From Chitinophagaceae bacterium (lineage in GTDB: Bacteria > Bacteroidota > Bacteroidia > Chitinophagales > Chitinophagaceae), in assembly GCA_023957125.1 (NCBI GenBank), contig JAMLHL010000001.1:1-64000 (forward strand): DNA of 64,000 nucleotides. The letters are read 5' to 3'. Below, piece after piece: positions 27,003 to 35,841 of this stretch (positions within the stretch are counted from its first letter, which is position 1; each line of letters starts with the position of its first letter). Under the pieces are notes generated by a model. The model saw only the letters and a list, made by a program, of their open reading frames with translations. It ran no database searches and was not told the origin of the DNA. Position numbers and translations under genes: made by a program.

Positions 27003-27722
27003 ATGAAACAGCTTAATCCGAGATGTGCCACCTGCAGAGTCAGAGACTGTTCTGTACTCAGGGTCTGTCCGGATAATATCCTGGAAGAGTTGTCGGACAA
27101 CAAAAACTATCATCATGTTGAAAGAGGCGGTCGTTTGCTCACGGAAGGAGAATTGGGTGGAAACATTTATTTTGTCAGGGCGGGAATAGTAAAGATTGAA
27201 ATAACGGGCAAAAACGGGCATCCTATGATCCTGAGACTGGCCGGCCCCGGAACCATCCTTGGTCACCGCGCAAGTTATGGCAATATGCAGCAGCCTTATT
27301 CGGCCATGGCGGTGGAAAACTCCTATATATGCAGCATTACCGCAGCTACCTATCTTCAGCTAATAGAAAAGGACGCAGCACTGCACCAGGGTATGATCCA
27401 ACTGATGCTGGAAGAACTCCGCCAGGTAGAACGGCACGCGGTACGCCTGACCCATTTTTCTGTAAAAGAAAGGGTGGCAGATACTTTATTGCATATCGCC
27501 GCTCTTTATCGTTACCAAAGCGCCGGCAACGGTATCCATGTTCATCTCGAAAGGCAGGAACTGGCAGACCTGTCGGGCACCACCCGCGAACAGGTGTCCC
27601 GGATGCTTTCTGAATTAGAAAAGGAGGGATTGGTGAAATTCAGAGGTAAGCATTTCAAAGCTTTCAACATCGAAGGATTGCAGCAACTGACAGCCCTTCA
27701 CCAGGAGGAATTACAATTATAA
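27003..27722 (+). CDS. Crp/Fnr-family transcription regulator, FNR-like cysteines
   Basis: 239 residues. The N-terminal stretch has Cys8, Cys11, Cys16 and Cys22 (CATCRVRDC then SVLRVC), and Cys110 lies in the cyclic-nucleotide-type barrel (about 30-140). E. coli FNR uses three N-terminal Cys and Cys122 for an oxygen-labile [4Fe-4S] cluster, so this may be an oxygen or nitric-oxide sensor. The C-terminal winged helix has RQELADLSGTTREQVSRMLSELEKEGL. It is single, on the plus strand. An inverted repeat, ATAGCG-GCTTTTT-CGCTAT at 26963-26981, lies about 20 bases upstream, overlapping a possible -7 box TATCTTTC; it could be an operator. Confidence 0.9.
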   Translation: MKQLNPRCATCRVRDCSVLRVCPDNILEELSDNKNYHHVERGGRLLTEGELGGNIYFVRAGIVKIEITGKNGHPMILRLAGPGTILGHRASYGNMQQPYSAMAVENSYICSITAATYLQLIEKDAALHQGMIQLMLEELRQVERHAVRLTHFSVKERVADTLLHIAALYRYQSAGNGIHVHLERQELADLSGTTREQVSRMLSELEKEGLVKFRGKHFKAFNIEGLQQLTALHQEELQL

Positions 27723-27822
27723 TCCGCTTTCTTTTCCCTTCCCATTCTTATTTTCCAAAGCCGGAGATGTTTTCTCTCTTTTTCTGTATTTTACCCTTTT
27801 TTTACACTGTAAATCCTGTATT

Positions 27823-29205
27823 ATGGATGTATCCTCCGGTCTGAACCGCAGCCTTACCCTCCGTGTAGCCATTATTGTTGTAATGGGAAATATTATCGGT
27901 TCCGGAGTGTACAAAAAAGTGGCCCCCATGGCGGCCGAACTTCACGCCCCGGGCTGGATCCTGATCTGCTGGCTGTTGGGAGGCTTAATTACCCTGATGG
28001 GCGCCCTGTGCAACGCGGAAATTGCAAGCATGCTGGCCGATACAGGCGGCGAATACGCTTATTACAAAAAAATTTACGGGCGATTTTTTTCTTTTCTATA
28101 TGGCTGGTCAAATTTTGCCGCCATAAAAACCGCTGCGGTCGCCAGCATCGCCTATGTGTTTGCCCAGTCGTTCCATAGTATGATACCTCTCCCTTCCATT
28201 CTCGATAGCTGGAAGGACATCAATATCGGAGGCGTATTTTATCCCTTCGAGAGCCTTAACGTGAAATTAGTGGCAATCCTGCTGGTCCTTTCCCTCACGG
28301 GGGTCAATACTACCGGACTCAAAACAGGCGCCGGACTTAGTGTAGTATTGATGATACTGGTACTAACAGGGATAGCAATCATCACCCTGTGTGGATCAGG
28401 CAGTGAGCACGCTGATATAAAAGCCGCATTCAGCCTGGAAACCCCGGACGCCTCACCGGTTACGATGAGCGCGATCTTCACCGCCATGCTGGCCGCATTT
28501 TGGGCTTATGAGGGATGGAATTCCATAGGTTTCCTGGGTGGGGAGATCCGGAACCCCAACAGGAATGTGCCCCTTAGCATCACCATTGGTTTATTGATTG
28601 TGATCGCGCTCTATTTTGTAGTGAACATGACTTATCTCAGCGTTTTACCGGTGGCTGATATGGAACACCTCTACCGCGACACCAATGCTATCGCCGCAGT
28701 AGAAGTAGTGCGTGTTTTTGGCGGCAATACCGGCGTATTCCTCATCTCCTTATTGATCCTGATCACCACCCTCGGCTGTACGCATGCTACCATTTTAAGC
28801 AATGCCCGCACCTATTACGCGATGGCCACCGAGCGGGTATTTTTTTCGGGAATCGGGAAACTGAACAAAGCAAAAGTGCCGGGAAACGCTTTATGGCTGC
28901 AGGGAGTTTGGGCCTGCCTGCTGGTATTATCCGGCACTTTCGACCAACTCACCGATATGTTGATTTTTGCTGCCTTTATATATTACGGTGCCACCACAGT
29001 AGGTGTGTTCATCTTAAGAAAGAAAATGCCGACAGTCCCGAGACCCTATAAAGTATGGGGTTACCCGGTGGTTCCTGCCTTATTCATTTTGTTTTGCATC
29101 GTCCTGGTTTGTAACACGCTGGTGGAAAGACCCCGGGAAGCCGCTATAGGACTGACCCTGATATTACTGGGGATCCCCTTCTATTATTGGTTCAAAAGAA
29201 GATAG
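27823..29205 (+). CDS. APC-superfamily amino-acid permease
   Basis: 460 residues, about 12 transmembrane segments. The N-terminal GNIIGSGVYKK is the substrate-binding glycine motif of the APC family, and GGLITLMGALCNAEIASML and FWAYEGWNSIGFLGGEIRNPNRN are typical of the LAT-like/cationic amino-acid and ethanolamine branch. It imports or exchanges amino acids across the inner membrane; the substrate cannot be told. The 101-base gap after the regulator has no clear terminator, so the FNR-like gene may lie in the same transcript. Confidence 0.88.
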   Translation: MDVSSGLNRSLTLRVAIIVVMGNIIGSGVYKKVAPMAAELHAPGWILICWLLGGLITLMGALCNAEIASMLADTGGEYAYYKKIYGRFFSFLYGWSNFAAIKTAAVASIAYVFAQSFHSMIPLPSILDSWKDINIGGVFYPFESLNVKLVAILLVLSLTGVNTTGLKTGAGLSVVLMILVLTGIAIITLCGSGSEHADIKAAFSLETPDASPVTMSAIFTAMLAAFWAYEGWNSIGFLGGEIRNPNRNVPLSITIGLLIVIALYFVVNMTYLSVLPVADMEHLYRDTNAIAAVEVVRVFGGNTGVFLISLLILITTLGCTHATILSNARTYYAMATERVFFSGIGKLNKAKVPGNALWLQGVWACLLVLSGTFDQLTDMLIFAAFIYYGATTVGVFILRKKMPTVPRPYKVWGYPVVPALFILFCIVLVCNTLVERPREAAIGLTLILLGIPFYYWFKRR

Positions 29206-29327
29206 GATTTGAGATTTGTCAGGTATCAGGAAGCAGAGGGAGTTTGAGGTTTGGGGTGAAGAAGTTTTTAGTTTTTGGTTGGGGGTCAACTATTGACAGC
29301 AGGCGGCAGGAAGTCATACCTGGCAGG

Positions 29328-30074
29328 TTACCGGTCACCGGCAGTCCAGATCACACCTCTGCGGATCAGTTCGGCCGTTCCGGGAATATGAATGGCTTTT
29401 GCATCATGCCCCAGAGCGAGATGAAACACACGACCTTTCCCATAATTAAGTACAAAAGCCATGGGGTGGTATTGCCCGGTGACTACCGATTTGGCACGTG
29501 CCAGCAGATGGATGGGCTCATTGCCGGTAAGGCAGATGTACAATTCGTCATCCGTATCATAAGATGTCATTCCTTTGGTGATGGGATGCAGGCTGTCCGT
29601 AATCTCCACCCTGAACGGACCTCTCGGGTCATGGGTGTTTTTCCGGTCCCACACCCTGCCGGCTAATTTTACATAATCCGGCCAGGATTCAAAGGAACCT
29701 GAGGCGAAATGAACCACAACCAAACCTCCTCCGCCCGCTACAAATGTTTTTAAATTTGCCTCGGCCTTAGCATCCGGATCAGGCTTTTCCCAATTGTTGA
29801 AATTGAGATACAATACATCATAACGGTTAAGATCAGTTGCACCCAACCGGTAAATATCGGTGAGCGTATCCACTTCTATTCCCGCGTCTTTTTGCAACTC
29901 CTCCATCGCCGCCTGTGTGGTTTCCCTCCAGTTGTGGGCTTCGATGTCCATCCCGGTAACGATCAGCACCCGGATGGGGCGATCGGGTTCTACAGACGAA
30001 CAGCCTGCCAGGACAATAATAAATAACAGCTTCAGGAACATCCTGACGGACGGATTCCGGTATTGCCTTTTCAT
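29328..30074 (-). CDS. ThuA-domain lipoprotein
   Basis: 248 residues from ATG 30074 (ATGs at 30095 and 30041 are also open). A lipobox (FIIVLAGCSS) makes it an exported lipoprotein. The ThuA fold resembles a glutamine-amidotransferase-like class: RVLIVTGMD, YDVLYLNF, FVAGGGGLVVVHFASGSF, GRVFHLALGHD. ThuA proteins are implicated in trehalose or 3-keto-sugar metabolism, but the reaction of this form is not known. It follows the cytochrome-type gene by about 60 bases, in the same direction; the two are commonly neighbours in Bacteroidota, suggesting one sugar-oxidising or glycan-processing unit. Confidence 0.85.
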   Translation of the reverse strand: MKRQYRNPSVRMFLKLLFIIVLAGCSSVEPDRPIRVLIVTGMDIEAHNWRETTQAAMEELQKDAGIEVDTLTDIYRLGATDLNRYDVLYLNFNNWEKPDPDAKAEANLKTFVAGGGGLVVVHFASGSFESWPDYVKLAGRVWDRKNTHDPRGPFRVEITDSLHPITKGMTSYDTDDELYICLTGNEPIHLLARAKSVVTGQYHPMAFVLNYGKGRVFHLALGHDAKAIHIPGTAELIRRGVIWTAGDR

Positions 30075-30135
30075 TTTATAAAATCGTTGTATCATGGAAA
30101 AGAAAATCATTTTTTAACCGTTACCCGATATCCTG

Positions 30136-33108
30136 TTAATTCCCTCCCTTTAAAGATCGCAGGTAAGCAATGAGATCGGAAACTTCCCCAACAGTCATAT
30201 CACGATAAAGCCCCTCCGGCATGGGCGACAAATGACTGGTGGTTCGGGTTTTTACCTGCTCCATGGAAATAGTAACGGTTGGTTCTCCGGGACGACGAAC
30301 GGCAATCTCTTCTCCCAGGGTTTCCACCTGTCCCTGGTATTTTTTCCCGTCTTTGGTTTCGATCGTTTCCAACTGGTAACCGGTCTTTAGCACCTTATTG
30401 GGTTCGAGGATGGATTCAATCAGGTATTCCGGCTGAGACGAGGAGCCGATATCGAAAAGATTGGGACCCAAACGAAATTCATTGTCATCTACACTATTGG
30501 CATGGCAGGAAATGCAGGAAGAATAGAAAGTCCATTTACCGCGTCTTGCAGAGGCTTTGGGAACGCCGTCGGCAATCAGTTTGGATAATGCCGCCGTAGC
30601 TGCCGGACGTATGGGTGGTTGAGGAAGTTGAGACCACTCCCGGTTATCTATACCTGCTTTCTTAAAGGTAAACGCAAATTCTTCTGCCAATCCGGGATGC
30701 GTTTTGGCAATCGCTAACGCATCCGGCCAAAGCAGCTTCATGAAACCGGCATTACGCGACTGCTGCCGTAAGGCCCTTAGTATTTCCGTTTTTTTATGTT
30801 CCGAGGTGTCCCGGATCTTATTCAGCCAGTTTTCAGCAGGGCCGGGATCGGAAAAGGAAGCCACCGTAAACATAGCCTCAACGGGCAGAAACGCAAACAG
30901 GGTATCTTTGGTCACCATGATATGCCGTACCTTTTCTTCGATCTGCCTGTTTTGCAAGCCCCGCTGTCTTACCACCCGCAGAGCCGTTCCTTTCACCAGG
31001 TAGTCGCCGTCCTGAAGGCAATCCAATATAAAACCGGTAAGGTTCGGATTGAGCGCCCGGGGATGCGCTTCCAGCCACTCCATAGCGATCATCCGGTCGG
31101 CAGGATCTTTTGGAAAAGCCGCGCCCGATTCCAGTTTTGCTACCAGCCCTTCGCCAATATTCTCATCTTTGGAAAAATCCCATCCACTTACCGCCGAAGC
31201 CAGCGGTGTTTTTTCGTTCACTGCAGTTTGCCCGGCGATCAGTGCCACGCGGTATTTTACAGGATCCGTGGTATCGTACAACTGCATCAAAGCAGCGGAA
31301 TCGCTATTTCTTCCTAATTCAAAACCGATCTGGTAGCGCAACCTTTTGCTATCCGCAATCTCCAGGGCATTTATTAAACCTTTGGTGATACCGGAAGGCG
31401 AGTTCTGGCAAAGCGCCGCCTCCACCCTTACTTCCGGATCTGCATCCTGCAATAAAGGAGCCGCCTTATCCGCCAATGTCCCCACGCTCATCAATACCGG
31501 GGATGCCCTTTTATTATCCGGGTCGGATAATACGGCCACGGGTGCTCCGCCGATGGGCCAACCCGCTGCCTGGCGCATCTGCCTGAGTGCCAAAGCCCTC
31601 ACCCTGGCGTCTTTATGATTCAATGCTTCGCTTATTGCAGCAATCGCCTCTTTACTTTGCAACTGAGTCAGGGTCCAGATCGCATTTGCCGCTTCAAAAG
31701 CGTTTCCTTTTTCTATCAATTGTCGCAGGGGCGCTATTGATTTCTCTCCCAGATCCACCAATAAATACCGGGCTTCCCGGCGAACAAATTTATTGCTGCT
31801 GCCCAACTGCCGGCTCAGTTCCTTCGGTTGCATCCTGCTCATCCTTTCCGGCTCAAATTGGTTTTTACCCCAGATCCTGCCGGTATAAGAGATCTTAAAT
31901 ATCCTGCCCGTGGTATCGCTTTCATCGTCCCTGCCATGCCAGTCGGCCAGATAGAGTCCGCCGTCAGGCGCTATAGCCATAGATACCGGCCTAAACATCG
32001 AATCGGTGGCGGTTAAAAATAGCGGCTCCGCTTCCCGGAACTCTTCGCCCACTATCTTCACCGAGTCGGGCACAGGCCCCATTTGCTTCACAAATTGGCG
32101 AACGATCCTGTTGGTAGGAAAAGCGCCATGACTTCCCCAGTTCGCGACTAAAATACTACCCCAAAAATCAGCGGGAAACATGGAGCCATAGTAATGAAGC
32201 GCCACCGTATTAGCGCCTGATCCCATTTCGGTAACGGGGGGCGAAAGATTCGTTTTACCGGCAAGCCAGGCATAGGAAACCTTTCGGGAGTGATAGCCGT
32301 AGTCCATCCCCGGAATTACATCTACGTATATATTCGGACTGCTTTCGCCATTGGATATCGCCCACAAATGTCCCCAGGGATCAAAATCAAATGCAAATGG
32401 CGCCCGGAATCCCTGTACTACCAGCTCCAGATCAGAACCGTCCGGATTGCAACGTACAAACCCTCCGCTCTGCCCGCGCAGTTGCAGCACTTTTCCATCC
32501 GAACCGGTGAGTGTTACCGGTTTGCTGTCCGGATGATCCGCCATCGCCAACCACAGTTTCCCATCGGGGCCTACCGCTACCCGGTACATCCCAAAGGGAT
32601 TCCAGGGATGCGCTGAATCCCGCACCAATACCTGTTTATTACTCAGCCGCCCTTCTTCATCTATATCCATCACAAACAACTCATTCAAACAGGTAGCGTA
32701 AAATTTATCCCGGGCAATATCAATTCCCATCACCGGGTTTGCAAAACCCTGCGCCACTATGGTAACTTTATCGGGCTTACCGTTGGCGCCCAGCGCTATC
32801 CTCTTTATAGGATTCAGCAACAAAGAGTCTTTCTCCGGCGACCCTTCCATACCATAGCGATAGGTAGAGGATTCGCTGACGTAGATAGCACCGTGGCGAT
32901 CCACACAAACAGACATGGGATTGACCACATCCGGTTCTTTTGCAACCAGCCTGATGGCATAATTTTCCCGCATCGTAAACTGGCTGTCAGTGGCAGAGGG
33001 AGGCGGAATACTTACAAAATAGGAACGGTCTTTGACAATGAACCAAATTATAGCCAGGAAGGCTACGGCAATCAGAATCCAAAAATATCTCAGGGGAAGG
33101 CGTTTCAT
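30136..33108 (-). CDS. Membrane-anchored sugar-dehydrogenase-like protein with HEAT repeats and cytochrome c domain
   Basis: 990 residues. A single N-terminal hydrophobic segment (YFWILIAVAFLAIIWFIV) anchors it. About 40-430 is a six-bladed propeller like the soluble PQQ-type sugar dehydrogenases (PDGGLYLADWHGRD, AVGPDGKLWLAM). About 440-800 has HEAT repeats (SKEAIAAISEALNHKDARVRALALRQM). The C-terminal 120 residues carry one c-type heme motif, Cys865-Cys868-His869 (CISCH), with an axial-ligand candidate in MPEGL. This three-part layout is the PVC-type heme-binding family. It may pass electrons from an oxidised sugar to the respiratory chain. A ThuA protein follows. Confidence 0.87.
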   Translation of the reverse strand: MKRLPLRYFWILIAVAFLAIIWFIVKDRSYFVSIPPPSATDSQFTMRENYAIRLVAKEPDVVNPMSVCVDRHGAIYVSESSTYRYGMEGSPEKDSLLLNPIKRIALGANGKPDKVTIVAQGFANPVMGIDIARDKFYATCLNELFVMDIDEEGRLSNKQVLVRDSAHPWNPFGMYRVAVGPDGKLWLAMADHPDSKPVTLTGSDGKVLQLRGQSGGFVRCNPDGSDLELVVQGFRAPFAFDFDPWGHLWAISNGESSPNIYVDVIPGMDYGYHSRKVSYAWLAGKTNLSPPVTEMGSGANTVALHYYGSMFPADFWGSILVANWGSHGAFPTNRIVRQFVKQMGPVPDSVKIVGEEFREAEPLFLTATDSMFRPVSMAIAPDGGLYLADWHGRDDESDTTGRIFKISYTGRIWGKNQFEPERMSRMQPKELSRQLGSSNKFVRREARYLLVDLGEKSIAPLRQLIEKGNAFEAANAIWTLTQLQSKEAIAAISEALNHKDARVRALALRQMRQAAGWPIGGAPVAVLSDPDNKRASPVLMSVGTLADKAAPLLQDADPEVRVEAALCQNSPSGITKGLINALEIADSKRLRYQIGFELGRNSDSAALMQLYDTTDPVKYRVALIAGQTAVNEKTPLASAVSGWDFSKDENIGEGLVAKLESGAAFPKDPADRMIAMEWLEAHPRALNPNLTGFILDCLQDGDYLVKGTALRVVRQRGLQNRQIEEKVRHIMVTKDTLFAFLPVEAMFTVASFSDPGPAENWLNKIRDTSEHKKTEILRALRQQSRNAGFMKLLWPDALAIAKTHPGLAEEFAFTFKKAGIDNREWSQLPQPPIRPAATAALSKLIADGVPKASARRGKWTFYSSCISCHANSVDDNEFRLGPNLFDIGSSSQPEYLIESILEPNKVLKTGYQLETIETKDGKKYQGQVETLGEEIAVRRPGEPTVTISMEQVKTRTTSHLSPMPEGLYRDMTVGEVSDLIAYLRSLKGGN

Positions 33109-33133
33109 TATATAAATGCTCTGTAGTTAAACA

Positions 33134-33161
33134 CAAACTTAACCATACTGCCGCGTTCAAA
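33134..33161 (-). promoter_or_regulatory. Putative promoter for the cytochrome/ThuA operon
   Basis: On the minus strand TTTG (33161-33158) and TAAGTTTG (33141-33134) lie 16 bases apart, fitting the -33 TTTG and -7 TAnnTTTG elements though slightly close. The predicted start of transcription is about 15 bases before the ATG region at 33108. Confidence 0.4.
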
Positions 33162-33220
33162 CCAGGTTTTGTAAAATAACGGAACCTTATATTTATACTG
33201 TTCGTTATCCCCCGATTTAA

Positions 33221-34927
33221 CTAACGTCCATATCTTCTCTTACCGACAGCCGTATAAATCAATCCGAATAAAATCACCAATACAATCGGCACCATAATAT
33301 TGAGTGCCTGCCAGAAGGACCGGCTTTCCTCAATTTTCTTCTGGTCTAATAACCGGAGGGTATAATCCTTCCCCCTGGTTTGCAGGATCCCGGGGTTGCC
33401 TGCCAGGTATTCCAGGCAATTCAGGAAAAATTCCCGGTTGGCGTATTGATAATGAGTGAACGGGTTTTCCCCCATTTGTAAGGGGCCTTTTTCCTGCGAT
33501 ACAAAATTGGTGAGCAGGTCGCCATCCGAAATAACCACCATCTTATTACTGCTATCGGTTTGGGAACGAAAAGGACTGTGATAGATATCAGCAAGGCTGT
33601 CCTTTGCAGCCGATGCAATGCGGTGGGTAAACAAAGAATTAAATCTACCCTCCAGCAACACTGCCACCGGGATATTGCCCTGTGAAAAAGCTTTCATATC
33701 CTCTTCACTTTTCACACTGTTCAACTCCACCTTCGCGGGGGTACTGGATATTTTGGAATTGGCGGAAGTAGCCAGGAGAATTGTTTTAGTAATCCCTTCC
33801 GCTTTCACGGTATCAATGGATTGAGGAAATTGCGATAGTACATAATCCAGGTTTTTGGAAATCGGATTGTCATTGACGGACGAGAGCAGGGGAAAGTAAA
33901 CCCAGGGCATCAACTGTATCTGCGGGCGGTTGCCCATAGAACCCACTGTCAGTGGAATTTGCGCACAATTGAGATCCTGCACCAGGTCGGGATTGATACG
34001 CACCCCGTACTTAAACAACAGATCATCAAGGTTCAATCCCATCTCAAAAGCGATAAAATTTCCCTGGCTGCGCATCAGGCTGTCGAGGCTGGCATACAGG
34101 CGGTCTATCGCCCAAACCAGCTTCCCGCCACGCATCACAAACTGGTCAATCTTCAGCTTTTGGGATTCACTGAAAGCCTGCATGGGTTTCACGATCAGCA
34201 ACGCATCGAACACCTCCGGGATCACAGGCACACTGTCAATCGGCAGGATACTGAACCCGTAATTGGGTTTTATTGCTTTCTCTATCAGATCGTATATTTC
34301 ATAGTTCTGCGGTTGACCGTTACCGGTAAGATAAGCTACCACCGGTACTTTTTCCCTTTGTATTTTATCAATGGCGCCTGCCAGTTTGTATTCCAGTAAA
34401 GCCTCGGCATTGTTCAGGGAATGCAGGCCGTCTATCGCGCTCTGGCCCTGCAAAAGATCCACACCTACCGCGTGCCCTTCATATTCAATGATCACCCCGG
34501 GATACACCAGCCTTTGCTCCTCCCCTTCTCCTTCTTTGGTCCTGGCACGTACGTTGGTCGGATTAATCCCCATCCGATGCAGGGAGTCTATAAGCCCGGC
34601 TTTCAGGCTGTCGTTCAAACCCTGTCCGGGCTGCCGGAAAATAAAACGCACCTGGTTGTTGCTGATCTCCCGGAACTCCTGCAGCATATCGCGGGTACTC
34701 CCTGCCAGCTTCTTAAATCCCGCCGGCAAATCGCCATCCAGGAGAACCGTTACGTTTACCGGGGCCTCCAGCGATTGCAACAGTTGATGTGTGGCCCCGG
34801 AAAGCGTATATCTTTTTTCAGCGGTAAGGTCAAGGCGGCCATGCCAGCGCGCCGCCAGCAGGTTGATCAGCAGCAGCCCCGCGATAACATATACCCGGCT
34901 AAAACGAGATTTCAATAGTTTTTTCAT
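33221..34927 (-). CDS. gldG: Gliding-motility ABC transporter auxiliary protein GldG
   Basis: 568 residues. N-terminal membrane segment (VYVIAGLLLINLLAARW), then the large periplasmic GldG domain, and a C-terminal transmembrane segment (IMVPIVLVILFGLIYT). Conserved features are WHGRLDLTAEKRYTLS after the first segment, RFIFRQPGQG and the closing VGKRRYGR. GldG works with GldA (ATPase) and GldF (permease), and this set is required for gliding in some Bacteroidota. It begins eight bases after gldF and has the usual gldF-gldG order, here on the minus strand. gldA is not next to it. Confidence 0.93.
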   Translation of the reverse strand: MKKLLKSRFSRVYVIAGLLLINLLAARWHGRLDLTAEKRYTLSGATHQLLQSLEAPVNVTVLLDGDLPAGFKKLAGSTRDMLQEFREISNNQVRFIFRQPGQGLNDSLKAGLIDSLHRMGINPTNVRARTKEGEGEEQRLVYPGVIIEYEGHAVGVDLLQGQSAIDGLHSLNNAEALLEYKLAGAIDKIQREKVPVVAYLTGNGQPQNYEIYDLIEKAIKPNYGFSILPIDSVPVIPEVFDALLIVKPMQAFSESQKLKIDQFVMRGGKLVWAIDRLYASLDSLMRSQGNFIAFEMGLNLDDLLFKYGVRINPDLVQDLNCAQIPLTVGSMGNRPQIQLMPWVYFPLLSSVNDNPISKNLDYVLSQFPQSIDTVKAEGITKTILLATSANSKISSTPAKVELNSVKSEEDMKAFSQGNIPVAVLLEGRFNSLFTHRIASAAKDSLADIYHSPFRSQTDSSNKMVVISDGDLLTNFVSQEKGPLQMGENPFTHYQYANREFFLNCLEYLAGNPGILQTRGKDYTLRLLDQKKIEESRSFWQALNIMVPIVLVILFGLIYTAVGKRRYGR

Positions 34928-34934
34928 GGATCTT

Positions 34935-35654
34935 CTACCGGTTCAATAATTTTTTATAGGTAATATATAAAAACAAAAAAACAAGACTCAGAAAATAGAG
35001 GATATCCCGGCTGTCTATGACGCCCCTGCTCATACTCCGGTAATGAAAATCTATCCCCATCATTTCAATGAAATAGTCTCCACTACCCTGTAAAGAAGAC
35101 AAACCGCTTATGGCCGTAAAGCCATAATATAAAATAAAACACACAAAAGCACCGGCTAAAAACGCCACTACGGCATTATGGGTGAAACTGCTGCAGCAAA
35201 TACCTATTGCGGTAAAAGCGGCAGACAGGAAAAACAGCCCGATAAAGGATCCTGCTATACCCCCACCATCAATGCCCCCGGTGGAGAGGCTCCGGATGGT
35301 ATAAACATAAATTAAAGTGGGCAACAACGCTATTACCACTATAGCAAGACTTGCCAGATATTTTCCAAAAGTGATCTGCCACCTGCTGAGCGGACGGGTA
35401 GCCAGGATTTCGTAAGTGCCCGATTTGAATTCATCGGCAAAGCTGCGCATGGTTATGGCCGGGATCAGCAGCAACAGGATCATCGGCGCCAGATCAAAAA
35501 AAGTATCAAGGGTGGCATAGCCGTTTTCCAGCAGGCTGGTGCCGGGAAACACAAACAAAAACAAACTGGTAAGCAGCAGGAATATGATAACAGCCAGATA
35601 CCCCGTCAAACTGCCAAAAAACTGCCTGAATTCTTTATTACAAATTGCAAACAT
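34935..35654 (-). CDS. gldF: ABC transporter permease GldF
   Basis: 239 residues, six hydrophobic segments. The start is the ATG at 35654 (MFAICNKEFRQFFGS), the usual GldF N-terminus; the open frame further upstream to 35720 contains a promoter-like box and is not coding. Motifs include ATRPLSRWQITFGKYLASL and the glycine-rich IDGGGIAGSFIGLFF. It forms the membrane channel of the GldFG transporter. The gene is transcribed divergently from the T9SS protein at 35842. Confidence 0.92.
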   Translation of the reverse strand: MFAICNKEFRQFFGSLTGYLAVIIFLLLTSLFLFVFPGTSLLENGYATLDTFFDLAPMILLLLIPAITMRSFADEFKSGTYEILATRPLSRWQITFGKYLASLAIVVIALLPTLIYVYTIRSLSTGGIDGGGIAGSFIGLFFLSAAFTAIGICCSSFTHNAVVAFLAGAFVCFILYYGFTAISGLSSLQGSGDYFIEMMGIDFHYRSMSRGVIDSRDILYFLSLVFLFLYITYKKLLNR

Positions 35655-35709
35655 GAAATAGTTTATACCGGATGTTGGAAATTGATCCGCAAAATAAATC
35701 TGCAGGGTC

Positions 35710-35717
35710 CAAAAATA
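35710..35717 (-). promoter_or_regulatory. Putative -7 box for gldF-gldG
   Basis: Minus strand TATTTTTG, a match to TAnnTTTG, about 55 bases before the gldF ATG at 35654. Supports the shorter start. Confidence 0.35.
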
Positions 35718-35841
35718 CAATTGTATATAAATATGTTCGAAAATTACTGATTATGAATCTAAAAAAACATTAATTTTAAAGAACCAACAGGAATGCAGAA
35801 GCATTCTCAATTGCTAACCACACAACAAAAATTGAGTAAAA

